Part shown: piece by piece, positions 1 to 5,568 of the stretch
How the letters are laid out: each line of letters opens with the position of its first letter
How positions within the stretch are numbered: the stretch's first letter is position 1
Source: Gammaproteobacteria bacterium
Lineage (GTDB): Bacteria; Pseudomonadota; Gammaproteobacteria; Steroidobacterales; JABDKV01
DNA: 5,568 bases
Reading direction: 5' to 3'
Assembly: GCA_029862285.1 (NCBI GenBank)
Contig: JAOTXR010000168.1
Location: 1-5,568, forward strand
Program-made: the position numbers and the translations under genes
The notes under the pieces: model-generated
Databases searched by the model: none
Told to the model about the DNA's origin: nothing
What the model saw: only the letters and a program-made list of their open reading frames with translations

Positions 1-545
1 GACGCAACGCAGCACTGGTCCTTGGAATCTTTGCACTGTTCAGTTTTTTTTCCAACGGCGTCACCTGGACACTCGGCTGCAATCGAGCCGCGGCAGAGGC
101 AGGGCAGGAGAAAGAACTGCCGCGGCTGTTCGCAATTGAGGGTCGTCGCGGTACACCCATAGGTGCGGCAATTACAATGGGACTTGTCGGTACGGCAGTG
201 TTACTGCTATACGGCTTCCTGGCCGGTTCGAAAGAAGAACTGTTCTGGTCGTTGTTCGCCTTCAGCGCGGTGATATTTTTGTTGCCGTATCTGGGAATGA
301 TGCTCGCATTCGTGAAGATGCGGATTTCTGATCCGCAACACCCGCGACCATTTCAGATTCCCGGGGGGCCGATAGTGGCTCGTCTTCTGGCGTATGTCTG
401 TTTTGGAATTCTTGGTTTTTCGATACTACTGTTTGTCTACACGCCGGGTGAGGGCATACAGTGGCCGGTACTGCTCGGCGCGCTGGCGCTGCTGTTCCTC
501 GGTGAAATTGCCATTCGCGTTGCCGAACGGCAGCAACGGCTCTAG
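1..545 (+). CDS. APC-superfamily amino acid/amine permease, C-terminal part (5' truncated by window edge)
   Basis: The open frame enters from the left edge (first full codon at position 3) and ends at TAG 543-545, giving 180 residues. This is roughly the last 40% of a 12-helix APC permease, which usually has 430-500 residues. Visible features are a helix at fragment residues 4-24 containing SNGVTW, a cytoplasmic loop at about 25-52 (NRAAAEAGQEKELPRLF), and hydrophobic helices near 53-74, 80-104, 126-146 and 154-173. The motif HPRPFQIPGG at 113-122 is typical of APC loops before the last two helices. The protein would sit in the inner membrane and import an amino acid or amine by cation symport or exchange. 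Next to PuuA- and PuuB-like genes, a polyamine or amino acid substrate is plausible (inference); the substrate cannot be read from this fragment. An internal ATG at 177 exists, but coding similarity continues well upstream of it, so it is not the start. Confidence 0.88.
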   Translation, partial: RNAALVLGIFALFSFFSNGVTWTLGCNRAAAEAGQEKELPRLFAIEGRRGTPIGAAITMGLVGTAVLLLYGFLAGSKEELFWSLFAFSAVIFLLPYLGMMLAFVKMRISDPQHPRPFQIPGGPIVARLLAYVCFGILGFSILLFVYTPGEGIQWPVLLGALALLFLGEIAIRVAERQQRL

Positions 546-566
546 CTTAAGATGCGCACGTATCTT

Positions 567-603
567 TCCGGCCGGACGGCTGCTGGCTGATATCAAGCCG
601 TCT
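567..603 (+). terminator. Possible weak hairpin in the convergent permease/aldehyde dehydrogenase gap
   Basis: GACGGCT at 575-581 pairs perfectly with AGCCGTC at 596-602 (7 bp stem, 14 nt loop), and a perfect 10 bp palindrome TCCGGCCGGA lies at 567-576. The stem overlaps the last codons of the minus-strand aldehyde dehydrogenase, and only TT follows it on the + strand, so a classical U-tract is missing. It could weakly terminate the permease transcript, but this is a guess based on position and the hairpin alone. Confidence 0.25.
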
Positions 604-2026
604 TGTCGTAGCCCATGACCGCCTTGGTCTCTAGAAAATCCTCGAAGGCATAAGCACCCCATTCGCGGCCATTGCCTGACTGCTTGTAGCCGCCGAAAGG
701 CGCTTCGAAATCCCCATCGGCACCATTGATATGCACCATTCCGGTTCGCATCTGCGCGGCAACCCGTCGCGCCCGTTCCAGGTCGCCCGATTGAATATAA
801 CCGGACAGGCCGTAAACCGTATCGTTTGCTATGCGTATCGCGTCGGCCTCATTGTCGTAAGGAATAATTGCAAGGACCGGCCCGAACACTTCCTCGCGAG
901 CAATGGTCATATCATTGGAGACATTAGTAAACACGGTCGGGCGCACGTAATAACCGGTTTCCAGACCTTTGGGTTTGCCCGGCCCGCCGGTGACCAGTTC
1001 GGTTTTCTCGTTCAGCGCCTGCTGAATAAGCCGCTGGATCTTGTCGTATTGTGTCTGGCTCACTACCGGCCCCATACGGGTGTCATCGGCTTTGGGGTCA
1101 CCGGGCTTGATACTGTCGGCGACGCGGCCGGCGGTTTCGGCCGCTTCGGACATACGGTTGCGTGGGACCAACATACGGCTGGGGGCATTGCATGACTGGC
1201 CGGTGTTGGAAAAACACTCCTTCACGCCGTAGGTCACTGCTTTTTCCAGATCGGCATCGTCGAGAATAATGTTTGGCGACTTGCCACCGAGCTCCTGTGC
1301 GACCCGTTTGACGGTATCGGCGGCTGCTTTGGCAACCAGTATCCCGGCCCGTGTGGAACCGGTGAATGAAACCATGTCGACTTCCGGATGCGAAGACAAC
1401 GGTGCACCGGCACCGGGTCCATCCCCGTTAACCATGTTGTACACGCCTGCCGGAACCCCGGCTTCGTGCAGCATTTCGGTGAACAGATAACCGGACAACG
1501 GTGCGATCTCGCTGGGTTTTAGCACCATGGTACAGCCGGTCGCCAGTGCCGGCGCGACCTTGCAGGCGATCTGGTTAATCGGCCAGTTCCACGGCGTAAT
1601 AAAGCCACAGACACCGATCGGTTCCCGCAGCACCATGCTCTCGCCAACACGTTCCTCAAACTTATAGTCTTTAAGCGCTTTGATGGCATGAAACAAGTGT
1701 CCTTTGCCGCAGGCAGCCTGGGAGCGCACCGCAAGCCTCGTTGGCGCGCCCATTTCGTCCGAGATTGTCCGCGCCATTTCGTCATAGCGTGCGTCGTAGA
1801 CCTCCAGTATCCGACCGAGCAGTTTGAGTCGTTGTTCACGAGTCGTTTGCGAATAGCTTGCAAAAGCATCCCGTGCCGCTTTTACCGCACGATCTATGTC
1901 GGTTGCATCCCCGAGCGCGATTGTGGCAATCGGTGTCTCGTCGGCAGGATTGATTACGTCGAGCGTCGCCGTGGAGTGCGGTTCAACCCATTCGCCGTTG
2001 ATATAGAACCTGGTGCAATCTTTCAT
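593..2026 (-). CDS. NAD(P)-dependent aldehyde dehydrogenase (CddD/3-succinoylsemialdehyde-pyridine dehydrogenase-like subgroup)
   Basis: This gene encodes a cytoplasmic enzyme that oxidises an aldehyde to its carboxylic acid with NAD(P)+. Starting from ATG at 2026, the protein has 477 residues, normal for the family, and opens with FYINGEWVEP, a typical ALDH N-terminus. The frame stays open to 2086, but the extra residues do not look like the family and would run into the divergent gene. All key residues are visible: N147 in TPWNWP, K170 in KPSE, the FTGST cofactor loop at 221-225, general base E245 in QELGGKSP, nucleophile C279 in NTGQSC, and E379 in EEVFGP. The C-terminal pattern APFGGYKQSGNGRE at 442-455 is also canonical. 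Overall the sequence resembles the CddD-like ALDH subgroup as I recall it, rather than E. coli PuuC. In this locus it probably oxidises the aldehyde released by the neighbouring flavin amine oxidoreductase (inference). No strong Shine-Dalgarno is seen before 2026. Confidence 0.93.
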   Translation of the reverse strand: MKDCTRFYINGEWVEPHSTATLDVINPADETPIATIALGDATDIDRAVKAARDAFASYSQTTREQRLKLLGRILEVYDARYDEMARTISDEMGAPTRLAVRSQAACGKGHLFHAIKALKDYKFEERVGESMVLREPIGVCGFITPWNWPINQIACKVAPALATGCTMVLKPSEIAPLSGYLFTEMLHEAGVPAGVYNMVNGDGPGAGAPLSSHPEVDMVSFTGSTRAGILVAKAAADTVKRVAQELGGKSPNIILDDADLEKAVTYGVKECFSNTGQSCNAPSRMLVPRNRMSEAAETAGRVADSIKPGDPKADDTRMGPVVSQTQYDKIQRLIQQALNEKTELVTGGPGKPKGLETGYYVRPTVFTNVSNDMTIAREEVFGPVLAIIPYDNEADAIRIANDTVYGLSGYIQSGDLERARRVAAQMRTGMVHINGADGDFEAPFGGYKQSGNGREWGAYAFEDFLETKAVMGYDKTA

Positions 2027-2069
2027 TGGATAAACCGCAATATTTAGGGTGACTGGTATTATAGGCATC
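2027..2069. promoter_or_regulatory. Compact divergent promoter region with a shared, nearly symmetric -10 element
   Basis: Only about 43 bp separate the two divergent start codons. On the + strand TGGTATTAT at 2054-2062 matches an extended -10 (TGnTATAAT with one mismatch). On the - strand the same bases read TATAAT at 2063-2058, a perfect -10 hexamer. The 7 bp TATTATA at 2057-2063 could thus serve both directions. Predicted start points would be near 2069-2070 for the oxidoreductase gene and near 2051 for the aldehyde dehydrogenase gene. No good -35 hexamer is present on either side (about 2 of 6 matches at 17 bp spacing). A GTGAC direct repeat at 2049-2053 and 2070-2074 flanks the -10 with 21 bp spacing. 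This is a prediction from motif and position only. Confidence 0.4.
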
Positions 2070-3347
2070 GTGACCAGCGGATACATCGATTCTTACTATT
2101 TAGCCACGGCCAATACCGGCCCGGTCCGGCCGGCAGTCGCCGGCGAGGTGGAGGCAGATGTCTGCGTAATCGGTGGCGGGTTCACTGGGACCTCTGCCGC
2201 TCTGCATCTGGCCGAACGTGGCTACAAGGTCGTCTTGCTGGAGGCGGAGCGAATCGGCTGGGGTGCTTCGGGCCGCAATGGCGGCCACGTCGGTGTCGGT
2301 CAGCGCAAGGCGCAACAGGATCTGGAAGCCATAGTCGATAAGGGCGTGGCACGGATTTGTTGGCAACTCAGTCTGGAAGCGCTGGATCTGGTCAAGGATC
2401 TCATTGCCCGGCACAACATCGATTGCGATCTCAAGCAGGGCATTCTGCATGTCGCGGCAAAACCCGGTCATGTCGATGATCTGCGCCGTACCGGAACTCA
2501 CCTGCTGCAGCACTATAGCTACGAGCACACGCATTTCGTCGATAAGCAGGAAACAGACAGGATGCTCGGTTCGGAAAAATATTTTGCCGGATTGCTCGAT
2601 ACCCAGGCGGCCCATCTGCACCCGTTGAACTATGTGCTGGGACTGGCAACGGCCGCAGAAAGTGCGGGTGCGCGTATCTTTGAACGCAGCCGGGTCCAGT
2701 CATTCAGTAACGGCTCCACAGTCACGATTCGTACCGATGCGGGCACTGTCCGCGCAAAATATCTGGTCGTCGGTTGCAATGGTTACCTGGAGAGGCTCAA
2801 CGGCGGCATGGCCGGCAAGATCATGCCGATCAATAATTTCGTTTTGGCCACCGAGCCTTTGTCCGATTCACTGGCGACAGAGCTCATACGTGACGATGTG
2901 GCGGTTCAGGACACGTTGTTTGTCATCAACTACTGGAAACTTTCCGGCGACAATCGTTTGCTGTTTGGCGGCGGCGAGACCTACACGAAGCGTTTCCCAC
3001 GCGATCTCAAGCAGTTTGTCCGCAAGTACATGCTACGTGTTTACCCGCAGCTCAAACAGACACGGATTGATTATGCCTGGGGCGGCACACTGGCCATTAC
3101 GATGAACCGCCTGCCCAGTTTTGGGCGGCTTGCCGACAACATTTTTTTCGCCCAGGGTTATTCGGGTCACGGTGTACCCACCGCAAGCTTCGCCGGCAAA
3201 CTGCTGGCCGAAGCCGTGGCGGGCACGGCTGAACGTTTCGACGTAATGGCAAACCTGCCGACGCGGACGTTTCCCGGTGGTACGTGGTTGCGCTGGCCCG
3301 GAATGGTTGTCGGTCTCGCTTACTACGCGATGCTCGATAGATTCTGA
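2070..3347 (+). CDS. puuB: FAD-dependent amine oxidoreductase of the DAO family, gamma-glutamylputrescine oxidoreductase (PuuB)-like
   Basis: The flavoenzyme is expected to oxidise a primary or secondary amine carbon, in PuuB the terminal amine of gamma-glutamylputrescine, yielding an aldehyde, ammonia and reduced flavin. From GTG at 2070 it has 425 residues, essentially the length of E. coli PuuB. The N-terminus has the family-typical SGYIDSYY...TAN segment, then the Rossmann FAD site VIGGGFTG (glycines at 35, 37 and 40), an acidic E58 for the ribose, and GASGRNGG at 65-72. HLHPLN at 182-187 and the C-terminal QGYSGHG at 362-368, followed by AGKLLAEAVAG and ANLPTRTFPGG, all match PuuB-type proteins. 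An alternative in-frame GTG lies at 2049 (432 residues); I prefer 2070 because the protein then starts like its relatives and lies downstream of the candidate -10. Neither start has a strong Shine-Dalgarno. The exact amine substrate is not certain. Confidence 0.9.
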   Translation: MTSGYIDSYYLATANTGPVRPAVAGEVEADVCVIGGGFTGTSAALHLAERGYKVVLLEAERIGWGASGRNGGHVGVGQRKAQQDLEAIVDKGVARICWQLSLEALDLVKDLIARHNIDCDLKQGILHVAAKPGHVDDLRRTGTHLLQHYSYEHTHFVDKQETDRMLGSEKYFAGLLDTQAAHLHPLNYVLGLATAAESAGARIFERSRVQSFSNGSTVTIRTDAGTVRAKYLVVGCNGYLERLNGGMAGKIMPINNFVLATEPLSDSLATELIRDDVAVQDTLFVINYWKLSGDNRLLFGGGETYTKRFPRDLKQFVRKYMLRVYPQLKQTRIDYAWGGTLAITMNRLPSFGRLADNIFFAQGYSGHGVPTASFAGKLLAEAVAGTAERFDVMANLPTRTFPGGTWLRWPGMVVGLAYYAMLDRF

Positions 3348-3464
3348 TATCGCATCTGAAGAATAGTTGGCGGGTACGTCAGAAGTCGGCTCAAGGAAAG
3401 CTGGAAGGTGGTGACTCGGTGGGACTAGATGGTCAGCAACCGCCCAGGTGATACCCGGTCGGTT
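3348..3464. other. Convergent intergenic region between the oxidoreductase and CoA-transferase genes
   Basis: These 117 bp separate two genes that end toward each other. I see no convincing small ORF, repeat or RNA gene here. A weak hairpin at its right end is listed separately. Nothing resembling a strong bidirectional terminator is visible. Confidence 0.6.
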
Positions 3465-3466
3465 TT
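3438..3466 (+). terminator. Possible weak intrinsic terminator for the oxidoreductase gene
   Basis: AACCG at 3438-3442 can pair with CGGTT at 3460-3464, with two further inner C-G pairs after a mismatch, and the hairpin is followed by a short run of four T (3463-3466) that partly overlaps the stem. It lies about 90 bp after the oxidoreductase stop codon and overlaps the last codon of the opposing CoA-transferase gene. The stem is short and interrupted, so this is only a tentative call. Confidence 0.25.
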
Positions 3467-4682
3467 AGATCACGCCGTCGCGGCGCAGGGTGCGGACGGT
3501 GTCCTGGTCATAGCCAAGCAACTCTACGAGTACTTTCTCTGTGTCGGCACCCAGAGCCGGTGGAGCCGTCTCGGCCCGGGTTGGCGTGCGGCTGAAATTC
3601 ACCGGGTTGCCAACCAGATCGACGGTACCGACCTGTGGGTGGCTCAGTGTCAGGCGCATTCCTCGTTGTTTGACCTGAGGATTATCAAATACTTCCGCAA
3701 TATTATTAATGGGCCCGGAAGGTATTGCGGCCGCTTCCAGGCGCTTCAGCCAGCCGGCGCTGCTGTCCTGTCGCATGAACTCCGCGACTGCGGTGCAAAG
3801 CGGGCGTCGATTGCGTACCCGTAGCTCGTTGGTTGAAAAAAGCGGGTTTTGGGCCAGCTCAGGCACCCCTGCAAGCTCTGCAAATCTTGCAAATTGCCGG
3901 TCATTTCCCACTGCCAGAATGATGTGGCCATCGGCGGTCTCGAATACCTGATAGGGCGTGATGCTGGGATGTTCGGTGCCGAGGCGACCGGGGATTACGT
4001 CGCCCGCGAGATAGCTTGCTGCCTGGTTGGCCAACATGGCCGTTTGCACATCGAGTAACGACAGATCGATGTACTGACCCCGGCCGGAACGGGCTCGCTC
4101 GAGTAGTGCAGCCTGAATCGCGATGACCGCGTAGAGTCCGGCGCCCACATCGGCAACCGGTATGCCGGTTTTCTGTGGCGCGCCATTCTTATCGCCGGTC
4201 ACACTCATCAATCCGCCCATACCCTGGATCAGCAAGTCATAACCTGGCCGATGTCGGTACGGACCGGTTTGACCGAATCCTGTGATGGAGCAATAGACCA
4301 GCTTCGGGTTCAATGGCGCCAGCATTGCGTAGTCCAGGCCGTATTTTTTCAACCCATCGACCTTGAAGTTCTCGATCAGAACGTCACTTTTTTTTGCGAG
4401 CCCGCGAATAATGGACTGACCTGCGGTGCTTCGCAGATCTACAGTGACCGAGGCCTTGCCGCGGTTCATCGCCAAGTAATACGCCGCGGTATCTGTTTCG
4501 CGACCCTCTTTGTCACGCAAATAGGGCGGACCCCAGTGACGGGTGTCGTCACCGGTCTGTGGTCGCTCGATCTTGATCACCTCAGCTCCCAGATCGGCCA
4601 ACACCTGAGTGGCCCAGGGGCCGGCCAGCACCCGGCTTAAATCGAGCACCCGAAAACCCGACAACGGAGGCTTTGTCGTCAC
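3465..4682 (-). CDS. Class III (CaiB/BaiF family) CoA-transferase, succinyl-CoA:glutarate CoA-transferase (SUGCT)-like
   Basis: The protein has 405 residues, the usual length for class III CoA-transferases, which move CoA between acyl-CoA and free carboxylates through an aspartyl-CoA thioester. The N-terminal block LSGFRVLDLSRVLAGPWATQ (7-26) and LGAEVIKIERP (31-41) is diagnostic. Further family signatures are NRGKASVTVDL at 73-83, VLIENF at 101-106 and ITGFGQTGPY at 133-142. The catalytic aspartate is D149 in RPGYDLL. The segments DDTRHWGPP (45-53) and SITPYQVFETADGHIILAVGN (240-260) resemble glutarate-type CoA-transferases such as SUGCT more than formyl-CoA or carnitine enzymes; this subgrouping rests on my recall of the families. 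The start is GTG at 4682, with AGGA at 4697-4694 as a rather distant Shine-Dalgarno (11 nt). It follows the glutamine-synthetase-like gene by 19 nt, so the two are very likely co-transcribed. It may activate glutarate or another dicarboxylate produced by the amine pathway (inference). Confidence 0.92.
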   Translation of the reverse strand: MTTKPPLSGFRVLDLSRVLAGPWATQVLADLGAEVIKIERPQTGDDTRHWGPPYLRDKEGRETDTAAYYLAMNRGKASVTVDLRSTAGQSIIRGLAKKSDVLIENFKVDGLKKYGLDYAMLAPLNPKLVYCSITGFGQTGPYRHRPGYDLLIQGMGGLMSVTGDKNGAPQKTGIPVADVGAGLYAVIAIQAALLERARSGRGQYIDLSLLDVQTAMLANQAASYLAGDVIPGRLGTEHPSITPYQVFETADGHIILAVGNDRQFARFAELAGVPELAQNPLFSTNELRVRNRRPLCTAVAEFMRQDSSAGWLKRLEAAAIPSGPINNIAEVFDNPQVKQRGMRLTLSHPQVGTVDLVGNPVNFSRTPTRAETAPPALGADTEKVLVELLGYDQDTVRTLRRDGVI

Positions 4683-4702
4683 CGGGTTGAGCGTCCTGGC
4701 AT
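4679..4702 (-). other. Seven-codon mini-ORF bridging the two operon genes by stop/start overlaps
   Basis: The stop codon of the upstream glutamine-synthetase-like gene overlaps an ATG (TGATG, shared base at 4702). That ATG opens a frame encoding MPGRSTR and ends in TGA at 4681-4679. This TGA overlaps the GTG start of the CoA-transferase gene as GTGA (4682-4679). The chain would let terminating ribosomes reinitiate twice and so couple translation of the two genes. The sequence facts are certain; that the mini-ORF is translated is only a hypothesis, because such overlaps can arise by chance. Confidence 0.3.
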
Positions 4703-5568
4703 CAAACCAATTGCAGGTACCATTGAATATCCAGCGGCGTGATGTGGCTTTGGAATGCTGCGTATTCGGAACGCTTTATCGTGGAGTACAACTCGCGGAA
4801 TTCCAATCCCAGGTATTGTTCGGCCCAGGGGCTACCCGAAAATTCTTCTATCGCCGTCAGCCAGTCACTTGGCAGGCTGGCTTCGCGCTGGACGGCTGCA
4901 TCGCCATCGATAGGTGCATCGGGCACGCTGGATTCCCGGTAGCCATGCAGGATCCCGGCAAGCACACCGGCTACTACGAGATAGGGGTTGGCATCGGCGC
5001 CGGCGACTCGATGTTCGATACGGCGCGCATGTTCCGGTCCGGCAGGGATACGTAAGGCAACGGTACGGTTGTTATGACCCCAGGTCGGACTGAGGGGCAC
5101 ATAGGCATTTTTCTGAAAGCGACGGTAGGAATTAGCGTGTGGTGCAAACAGCAGCATTCCCTCTGACATGCTGACTTGAAGGCCGCCTACTGCATGTTTC
5201 AGTTCGTCGGGGCTTCTGGCAAATCGGTTGTCGCCCTTGGCGTCGCAAATACTGACATGGATATGAGTCCCGGAGCCGGTCTGGTCCATCATTGGCTTGG
5301 CCATAAAACTGGCCATTGTGTTCTGGGTCCTGGCGGCTAGTTTGATTATGCGCTTCAGAAATATCGCGTCATCACAGGCGCCAACGGGATCGTTCTTGTG
5401 CGCGAGGTTGATCTCGAATTGTCCCGGTGCGTATTCGGCGATGGCGGCAGAGGCGGGCACGGACTGGATTTCGCAATACTGCTGAACGGTTTCGATAAAC
5501 GGCCGGTAATTGTCCAGATCGTCCATGCTGTAGACCTGTGTACTTTGCGATTCTTTGCCGCTGACCGG
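4702..5568 (-). CDS. puuA: Glutamine synthetase-family gamma-glutamyl-amine ligase (PuuA-like), C-terminal part (N-terminus beyond window edge)
   Basis: The frame enters from the right edge and ends at TGA 4704-4702, giving 288 residues of a protein that should have about 450; the internal ATG at 5526 is not the start, since SGKESQSTQVYSMDD reads through as family-like sequence. Enzymes of this group use ATP to join the gamma-carboxyl of glutamate to an amine such as putrescine, the first step of the Puu pathway. Fragment residues show the catalytic-domain motifs: metal-binding glutamates in EYAPGQFEIN (45-54), FMAKPM (88-93), GSGTHIHVS (98-106) with the nucleotide-side histidine, NSYRRF (146-151), and RRIEHRVAGADANPYL (182-197). 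IEHRVAG with NPYLV is characteristic of PuuA-type proteins rather than the ammonia-assimilating GlnA. It is the first visible gene of a minus-strand operon with the CoA-transferase. The amine accepted cannot be determined from sequence. Confidence 0.88.
   Translation of the reverse strand, partial: PVSGKESQSTQVYSMDDLDNYRPFIETVQQYCEIQSVPASAAIAEYAPGQFEINLAHKNDPVGACDDAIFLKRIIKLAARTQNTMASFMAKPMMDQTGSGTHIHVSICDAKGDNRFARSPDELKHAVGGLQVSMSEGMLLFAPHANSYRRFQKNAYVPLSPTWGHNNRTVALRIPAGPEHARRIEHRVAGADANPYLVVAGVLAGILHGYRESSVPDAPIDGDAAVQREASLPSDWLTAIEEFSGSPWAEQYLGLEFRELYSTIKRSEYAAFQSHITPLDIQWYLQLV

Noticed and set aside
177..545. A separate 122-residue small membrane protein starting at ATG 177.
   Set aside because: The same frame is open to the left edge and codes for typical APC permease sequence (SNGVTW, NRAAAEA), so it is the tail of a larger permease.
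731..1195. Long plus-strand open frame of 154 codons inside the aldehyde dehydrogenase gene.
   Set aside because: It is antisense to a clearly functional ALDH, its product shows no recognisable motif, and long antisense frames are common in GC-rich genes.
2027..2086. Upstream extension of the aldehyde dehydrogenase (starts at 2086 or 2068).
   Set aside because: The additional residues are unlike ALDH N-termini, would overlap the divergent oxidoreductase gene, and would swallow the candidate promoter; ATG 2026 gives the family-typical start.
2100..2621. Minus-strand open frame of 173 codons inside the oxidoreductase gene.
   Set aside because: It lies opposite the conserved FAD-binding region; the product resembles no known family and is explained by codon bias.
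2632..3105. Plus-strand open frame of 157 codons in a second frame of the oxidoreductase gene.
   Set aside because: It overlaps an intact conserved coding sequence and its composition (rich in Ser, Arg, Trp, Cys) is typical of an out-of-frame translation.
3429..3824. Plus-strand open frame covering the 3' end of the CoA-transferase gene.
   Set aside because: Almost entirely antisense to the conserved C-terminal domain of the CoA-transferase, without its own recognisable ribosome-binding site or domain.
4609..5055. Plus-strand open frame of 148 codons across the GS/CoA-transferase junction.
   Set aside because: Antisense to two well-supported genes and without recognisable protein features.
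1..5568. CRISPR arrays, tRNA/rRNA genes, transposases, phage or toxin-antitoxin genes.
   Set aside because: No periodic repeats, terminal inverted repeats, tRNA-like cloverleaf or relevant protein motifs were seen; almost all sequence is accounted for by metabolic genes.

Overview
This 5.6 kb window looks like a piece of a bacterial chromosome carrying an amine/polyamine catabolism locus of the gamma-glutamyl (Puu-type) kind. Base composition is moderately GC-rich, coding density is very high, and the proteins resemble proteobacterial families. I infer a proteobacterium, perhaps an environmental gammaproteobacterium; no marker in the window fixes the taxon. There are no RNA genes, mobile elements, CRISPR arrays or long non-coding stretches.

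Layout from left to right. Positions 1-545 (+) are the C-terminal part of an APC-family amino acid/amine permease, cut by the left edge. Positions 593-2026 (-) are an NAD(P)-dependent aldehyde dehydrogenase with all catalytic residues, convergent with the permease. A compact divergent promoter region of about 43 bp separates it from 2070-3347 (+), a PuuB-like FAD-dependent amine oxidoreductase. After a 117 bp convergent gap come 3465-4682 (-), a class III (CaiB/BaiF) CoA-transferase resembling succinyl-CoA:glutarate CoA-transferase, and 4702-5568 (-), the C-terminal two thirds of a PuuA-like glutamine-synthetase-family enzyme, cut by the right edge. The last two form an operon, glutamine-synthetase-like gene first.

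Proposed joint function (inference): the permease imports an amine or amino acid, the GS-like ligase gamma-glutamylates it, the PuuB-like flavoenzyme oxidises the amine to an aldehyde, and the aldehyde dehydrogenase makes the acid. The CoA-transferase is not part of the classical E. coli Puu pathway. It suggests that a dicarboxylate end product, such as glutarate from a cadaverine/lysine route, is activated to its CoA ester. The substrate cannot be read from the sequence.

The most interesting points are the CoA-transferase coupled to a gamma-glutamyl ligase, a seven-codon mini-ORF that exactly bridges the two operon genes through overlapping stop/start codons, and a shared, nearly symmetric -10 element that could fire in both directions between the aldehyde dehydrogenase and oxidoreductase genes. 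No wholly unknown system is evident; these are recognisable metabolic families in a slightly unusual combination.
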